Source: UBA8437 sp963694825
Lineage (GTDB): Bacteria; Planctomycetota; Planctomycetia; Planctomycetales; Planctomycetaceae
Direction of reading: 5' to 3'
Length of the DNA: 17,230 nucleotides
NCBI GenBank assembly: GCA_963694825.1
Contig: CAVOEV010000088.1
Coordinates: 1-17,230, forward strand
How positions within the stretch are numbered: position 1 is the stretch's first letter; the number at the start of each line of letters is the position of its first letter. The notes beneath the pieces were generated by a model, which was not told the origin of the DNA, searched no databases, and was given only the letters and a program-made list of their open reading frames with translations. Shown piece after piece: positions 14,303 through 17,230 of the stretch. The translations under genes were made by a program, and so were the position numbers.

Positions 14303-14728
14303 CTACTTGATCTCGCACGACCCGCCAACTGCTTCGATTTCGTCCTTGAGCTGTTCGGCCTCCTCGCTGGAGATTCCTTCCTTGAGTGCCGCTGGCGCGC
14401 TCTCGACCAACTCCTTGGCCTCCTTCAGGCCTAAACCGGTCGAAGCCCGGACCGCCTTGATCACCGGAATCTTGCTGTCGCCGAAACTGGTCAACATGAC
14501 GTCGAATTCGGTCTGCTCGGCAGCACCTTCTCCGTCACCGTCGCCAGCGCCGGGCATCGCGGCCATCATCACGCCGCCACCAGCCGGCTCGATGCCGTGG
14601 ACGTCCTTCAGATAGTCGGCCAGCGACTTGGCCTGCAACAATGTCAGGCCCACCAACTGGTCACCAAGCTCCTGCGTCGGAGCGTCGTATTCCTTTTCCA
14701 CTTCCACTGTCGCTTCGTCGGTCGCCAT
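14303..14728 (-). CDS. rplL: 50S ribosomal protein L7/L12
   Basis: L7/L12 is the multicopy stalk protein that recruits translational GTPases and stimulates their GTP hydrolysis. The N-terminal dimerisation domain is visible as QELGDQLVGLTLLQAKSLADYLKD. A Gly/Ala-rich hinge follows (PAGGGVMMAAMPGAGDGDGEGAAE). The C-terminal factor-binding domain has IPVIKAVRASTGLGLKEAK and LVESAPAALKEGIS. The chosen product is 141 aa, longer than the usual 120-125 because of about 15 charged N-terminal residues (ATDEATVEVEKEYDAPT). A TTG start six codons upstream is possible but less likely given the binding site. The gene ends in TAG and is followed by a 448-nt gap before rpoB. Confidence 0.97.
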   Translation of the reverse strand: MATDEATVEVEKEYDAPTQELGDQLVGLTLLQAKSLADYLKDVHGIEPAGGGVMMAAMPGAGDGDGEGAAEQTEFDVMLTSFGDSKIPVIKAVRASTGLGLKEAKELVESAPAALKEGISSEEAEQLKDEIEAVGGSCEIK

Positions 14729-14738
14729 CGCTTCTGGT

Positions 14739-14744
14739 CCTCTC
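14739..14744 (-). promoter_or_regulatory. Ribosome binding site of rplL, decides the start
   Basis: GAGAGG lies 10 nt before ATG 14726-14728. The alternative TTG start at 14746 would place this motif inside the coding region, so the ATG giving MATDEATVEVE is preferred. Confidence 0.55.
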
Positions 14745-14801
14745 AAGCACGCTCACGCGCTAAGTTATTACTGTACCCGGTTTTTATCCGTTCGCCACCG
14801 A

Positions 14802-15389
14802 TCAGCCGCCCGATTCCTCAGAATCCGACTCCTGACCACCCTCTGCATCAGTATCCTCAGACTCGGCCTCCGCGTCGCCGTCACCCATCGCCGCGATCGC
14901 TCCAGCCACCAGGCCGCCCGGCCCGAGCAGAGAACCGGCGATGCTGGCACCCGGCGAGAGCAACAGGCCAACGATCTGGCCGATCAGCTCTTCACGACTG
15001 GGACTCTTGGACAGTTCTTCGACGTCGCTGGCCGTGAGGGTAATGCCTTCGAGCATCCCACCCTTGATCTCGAGCAACTCGCCGCCGATTTCCTTGACCC
15101 AGCTCGATATTTCCTTGCTCAGCGAAACGATGTCCTCGCCACCAAAGACGAGGCTCGAGGGTCCTTCGAGAATCGGATCCAAGGCGGTGACGTCACGGGA
15201 ATGCAAGGCCCGCATCGCCATCGAGTTCTTGACCGTCACGACACGGATGTCCTTTTCGCGCAACGCCACCCGGAACCGGTTGTCACTGATCGCGTCGAGT
15301 CGCGAACTGTCGACTACCAGCATCTCGTCCGTTTCACCCAGCCGCTGCCGCAGCTCGGCCACCAGCATTTCCTTGATCCGTTTGCTCAT
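14802..15389 (-). CDS. rplJ: 50S ribosomal protein L10
   Basis: L10 anchors the L7/L12 dimers to 23S rRNA and forms the stalk base. The 195-aa protein has a typical N-terminal RNA-binding domain (residues 1-130: MSKRIKEMLVAEL, NSMAMRAL, GPSSLVFG, GGMLEG, LSKSPSREEL). Next comes a Gly/Ala-rich segment, about 144-168, in the place of the L12-binding helix region. The last 27 residues are an acidic low-complexity tail (GDGDAEAESEDTDAEGG then QESDSEESGG). L10 is usually about 165-175 aa, so the tail accounts for the extra length. ATG at 15387-15389 has only a weak purine stretch upstream. rplL follows after 73 nt, the conserved rplJL pair. Confidence 0.97.
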   Translation of the reverse strand: MSKRIKEMLVAELRQRLGETDEMLVVDSSRLDAISDNRFRVALREKDIRVVTVKNSMAMRALHSRDVTALDPILEGPSSLVFGGEDIVSLSKEISSWVKEIGGELLEIKGGMLEGITLTASDVEELSKSPSREELIGQIVGLLLSPGASIAGSLLGPGGLVAGAIAAMGDGDAEAESEDTDAEGGQESDSEESGG

Positions 15390-15417
15390 CGATTCTGAAT
15401 TCTCAATCCACGTTGAC

Positions 15418-15447
15418 GTGAGGCCCTATCCATCCAGGGAACCTCAC
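15418..15447 (-). promoter_or_regulatory. Hairpin in the rplJ leader, candidate L10 autoregulatory site
   Basis: In the 84-nt rplA-rplJ spacer the RNA can fold as GUGAGG-UU-CCCU, an 8-nt loop (GGAUGGAU), then AGGG-CCUCAC. That is a 10-bp stem with a two-base UU bulge, ending 28 nt before the rplJ ATG. In several bacteria the L10-L12 complex represses translation by binding a bulged leader structure upstream of rplJ, and the location fits. A smaller palindrome (cacgt-tg-acgtg, 15409-15420) overlaps the base of this stem and could compete with it. The structure is read from the sequence; the L10 role is inference. Confidence 0.35.
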
Positions 15448-15473
15448 CGATGTTAACCCTGCTGTGCGATCGC

Positions 15474-16178
15474 CTAGGCGGCGACCGAGATCCCCGGCGT
15501 CATGGTCGCCGAAAGTGTCAATGTCCTGATGTAGATACCCTTGATCGACGAAGGCTTCATCGACTCGATCATCCGCTTCAACGCCTCGGCGTTCTCGACC
15601 AGCTGAGTTTCATCGAAGCTCAACTTGCCAACGACGGCGTGCACGATACCGAACTTGTCCACCCGAAACTCAATCTTCCCCGCCTTGTACTCCTTGACCG
15701 TCGCAGCCACCTCCGCCGTCACCGTGCCGGCCTTGGGCGAGGGCATCAATCCGCGAGGACCGAGTACTCGGCCGAGCGGTCCGACCACACCCATCAGATC
15801 CGGAGTGGCAATCGCCACGTCGAAATCCATCCAGCCCCCCTGAATCTTCTCGGCCAAATCCTTGGCCCCCACCTCGTCCGCTCCAGCCTCTTCGGCCGCG
15901 GCAGCCTGTTCGCCCTGAGCAAACACGACCACGCGTTGAGTTTTTCCGATGCCGTGCGGCAACACGAGTGAACCGCGGACAATCTGGTCCGCCTGCCGGG
16001 AATCCACTCCCAAACGGAACACCAACTCGACCGTCTGATCAAATGCGCACTTGCGAACGCCCTCGGGCAATGATGGCTCCAACGCCTTCAACTCCCGAAC
16101 CGCCGTCGCCAGATCAACCGACCCAACGCCCTCGACACGCTCTCGCAAGAACGCCATCCGCTTCGACTGCTTGCTCAT
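15474..16178 (-). CDS. rplA: 50S ribosomal protein L1
   Basis: L1 forms the mobile stalk at the ribosomal E site, and in many bacteria it represses its own operon by binding mRNA. The 234-aa product shows the L1 signature: ATPDLMG, GRVLGPRGLMP and PKAGTVT in the central domain, then KIEFRVDKFGIVHAVVGKLSF. The frame extends to 16235, but I chose ATG 16176-16178 (MSKQSKRMAFL) because it gives the family length and has GGTGAG about 7 nt upstream; the extra 19 residues (MGGLQERVSRR...) look like read-through of the spacer. The gene follows rplK by 62 nt and ends in TAG 84 nt before rplJ. No L1-binding site can be recognised with confidence. Confidence 0.96.
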   Translation of the reverse strand: MSKQSKRMAFLRERVEGVGSVDLATAVRELKALEPSLPEGVRKCAFDQTVELVFRLGVDSRQADQIVRGSLVLPHGIGKTQRVVVFAQGEQAAAAEEAGADEVGAKDLAEKIQGGWMDFDVAIATPDLMGVVGPLGRVLGPRGLMPSPKAGTVTAEVAATVKEYKAGKIEFRVDKFGIVHAVVGKLSFDETQLVENAEALKRMIESMKPSSIKGIYIRTLTLSATMTPGISVAA

Positions 16179-16240
16179 TTGCTGCTCACCCCAACGACCC
16201 AATCGCCGCGAAACCCTCTCTTGTAAACCCCCCACGCCAG

Positions 16241-16666
16241 TCAGTCAACCACCTCTATCCCCATGTTTCGGGCCGTCCCGGCGATGATCGATGCCGCCTG
16301 ATCAATGTTCGGTGCGTTCAGATCTTCGAACTTCAGCCGGGCGATCTCCTTGAGTTGTTCGGTGGTCACCGTGCCAACCTTCTCGACCTTCGCGTTCCCC
16401 GAGCCCTTGGCAATCTGAGCGGCCTGCTTCAGCAGCACCGCCGCTGGAGGACTTTTCGTGATAAACTCGAACGTCCGGTCGCTGAACACCGTGATCACCA
16501 CCGGAACCGTCATCCCAGCCAAATCCTTCGTGCGGTCATTGAATTGCTGCACGAATTGACCGATGTTCACACCGTGAGGCCCCAATGCGGTACCAACCGG
16601 AGGCGCCGGAGTGGCCTGGCCACCGGGTACCTGGACCTTGATCTTCGCGATTTCCTGTTTGGCCAT
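16241..16666 (-). CDS. rplK: 50S ribosomal protein L11
   Basis: L11 binds the GTPase-associated region of 23S rRNA at the base of the L7/L12 stalk and takes part in factor binding and the stringent response. The 141-aa product has the usual length. The N-terminal domain carries the proline-rich segment PAPPVGTALGPHGVNIGQF, which includes the prolines where thiostrepton-class drugs act. The C-terminal rRNA-binding domain carries SPPAAVLLKQAA, KVGTVT and ending NMGIEVVD. The ATG at 16664-16666 is supported by GAGG 5 nt upstream. It sits 7 nt after nusG and 62 nt before rplA, the usual nusG-rplK-rplA order. The substitutions in PVGTALGPHG, versus the common PVGPALGQHG, look lineage-typical and harmless. 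Confidence 0.98.
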   Translation of the reverse strand: MAKQEIAKIKVQVPGGQATPAPPVGTALGPHGVNIGQFVQQFNDRTKDLAGMTVPVVITVFSDRTFEFITKSPPAAVLLKQAAQIAKGSGNAKVEKVGTVTTEQLKEIARLKFEDLNAPNIDQAASIIAGTARNMGIEVVD

Positions 16667-16671
16667 CTGAT

Positions 16672-16675
16672 CCTC
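16672..16675 (-). promoter_or_regulatory. Ribosome binding site of rplK overlapping the nusG stop
   Basis: GAGG lies 5 nt before the rplK ATG and shares bases with the nusG TGA (TGAGG). The placement suggests translational coupling of rplK to nusG and leaves no room for a separate rplK leader. Confidence 0.6.
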
Positions 16676-17230
16676 AGACCTTCTCGACTTGCCAGTATTC
16701 CAATTCCGCCGGAGTGTGCCGGCCGAAGATCTCGATCAAGACCGAAATCTTCCCGCTCGTATCGTCAACCTCGTCGATCTCGCCCTCGAAACTCTCGAAC
16801 GGACCGTCCTTGATCTTGACCACGTCCCCGGGCGAAAAATCGATCTTGATTCGAGCCGGTTCCGCTTTCTTCTCCTCCTCCTTGCCCAACATCCGCGAGA
16901 CTTCCTCGTCGGACATCGCCACCGGCTTTCCACCAGCTCCGGTGAAATCGCCGATTCCACTCGTGCCTCGCACCAAATACCAAGTCTCGTCGTTCAACAC
17001 CATCTGCACAAACAGATAGCCGGGAAACAACTTCTGCTCCGAAACCCGCTTCGCCCCCGCCTTCGTCTCTACCACCTTCTCGGTCGGGATGATCACCTCG
17101 GTGAAGAACTCGTCGAGACCCTCTCGAGCAATTCGACGCAGCAACGACAGACGAACCGACTTCTCGCGGTTCGTCGTCACCTTCAACACATACCACTGCA
17201 AACGCTCCGCGTCGTCTTCAGCCGCGTCGT
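16674..17230 (-). CDS. nusG: Transcription termination/antitermination protein NusG, 5' end outside window
   Basis: NusG binds the polymerase clamp helices, affects pausing and Rho termination, and can bridge to S10 on the ribosome. The NGN domain opens with QWYVLKV and contains FPGYLFVQM and VRGTSGIGDF. A charged linker (GKEEEKKAEP) leads to the C-terminal KOW domain, with FSPGDVVKIKDGPFESFEGEI and the end EYWQVEKV. A start could be read at TTG 17199-17201, just before QWYVLKV. However, the frame stays open to the window edge and upstream reads D-A-A-E-D-D-A-E-R, so I infer that the gene begins outside with an acidic N-terminal extension, as I recall for planctomycete NusG. The TGA stop at 16674-16676 is 7 nt from rplK and overlaps its ribosome binding site. 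Identity is secure; the true start is not visible. Confidence 0.93.
   Translation of the reverse strand, partial: DAAEDDAERLQWYVLKVTTNREKSVRLSLLRRIAREGLDEFFTEVIIPTEKVVETKAGAKRVSEQKLFPGYLFVQMVLNDETWYLVRGTSGIGDFTGAGGKPVAMSDEEVSRMLGKEEEKKAEPARIKIDFSPGDVVKIKDGPFESFEGEIDEVDDTSGKISVLIEIFGRHTPAELEYWQVEKV

Noticed and set aside
16179..16235. Longer start for rplA at 16235
   Set aside because: The extra 19 residues are not L1-like, and ATG 16178 has a purine-rich site upstream and gives the family length.

Overview
The window is a compact housekeeping cluster encoding ribosomal proteins and RNA polymerase. Every gene lies on the minus strand, so it is transcribed from the right edge (17230) towards position 1. 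Thirteen genes follow in order: nusG (5' end cut by the window edge), rplK, rplA, rplJ, rplL, rpoB, rpoC, rpsL, rpsG, an EF-G gene, rpsJ, rplC and rplD. These are the L11/beta (rif) operon, the str operon and the start of the S10 operon joined end to end. No tRNA, rRNA, mobile element, CRISPR array or accessory gene is visible.

The organism is most likely a planctomycete (Planctomycetota, Pirellula/Rhodopirellula-like or a relative). This is a judgement from remembered family sequences, not a search. The support is the style of the RpoB and RpoC N-termini, an L3 with an Arg/Ser-rich insertion of about 28 residues, a NusG frame with an acidic N-terminal extension, the GC-rich composition, frequent GTG starts and several genes without an obvious Shine-Dalgarno sequence.

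Right part (about 14300-17230): nusG and the stalk genes rplK, rplA, rplJ and rplL. A 448-nt gene-free gap with several inverted repeats and a G-quadruplex motif follows before rpoB. Middle part (about 5500-13854): rpoB and rpoC, separated by 111 nt that contain a possible 15-codon leader peptide whose stop overlaps the preferred rpoC start. Left part: rpsL and rpsG with an 89-nt spacer holding a long hairpin, then the EF-G gene. After it comes a 367-nt gap where tuf would often lie. There is no tuf; instead there is a good sigma70-type promoter and a leader with a bulged hairpin, then rpsJ, rplC and rplD.

Together the genes make the core polymerase subunits, the NusG elongation factor, the L10-L12 stalk with L11 and L1, the small-subunit proteins S12, S7 and S10, the large-subunit proteins L3 and L4, and a translational GTPase. 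S10 (NusE), NusG and polymerase also meet in transcription-translation coupling.

The least ordinary observations are: (1) the EF-G in the str position looks like the EF-G2 / mtEFG2 recycling type, not a canonical translocase; (2) S12 carries Arg at position 88, the same residue as a known streptomycin-resistance substitution; (3) several intergenic RNA hairpins sit where autoregulatory sites occur in other bacteria; (4) the possible rpoC leader peptide. I do not see a new multi-gene system here.
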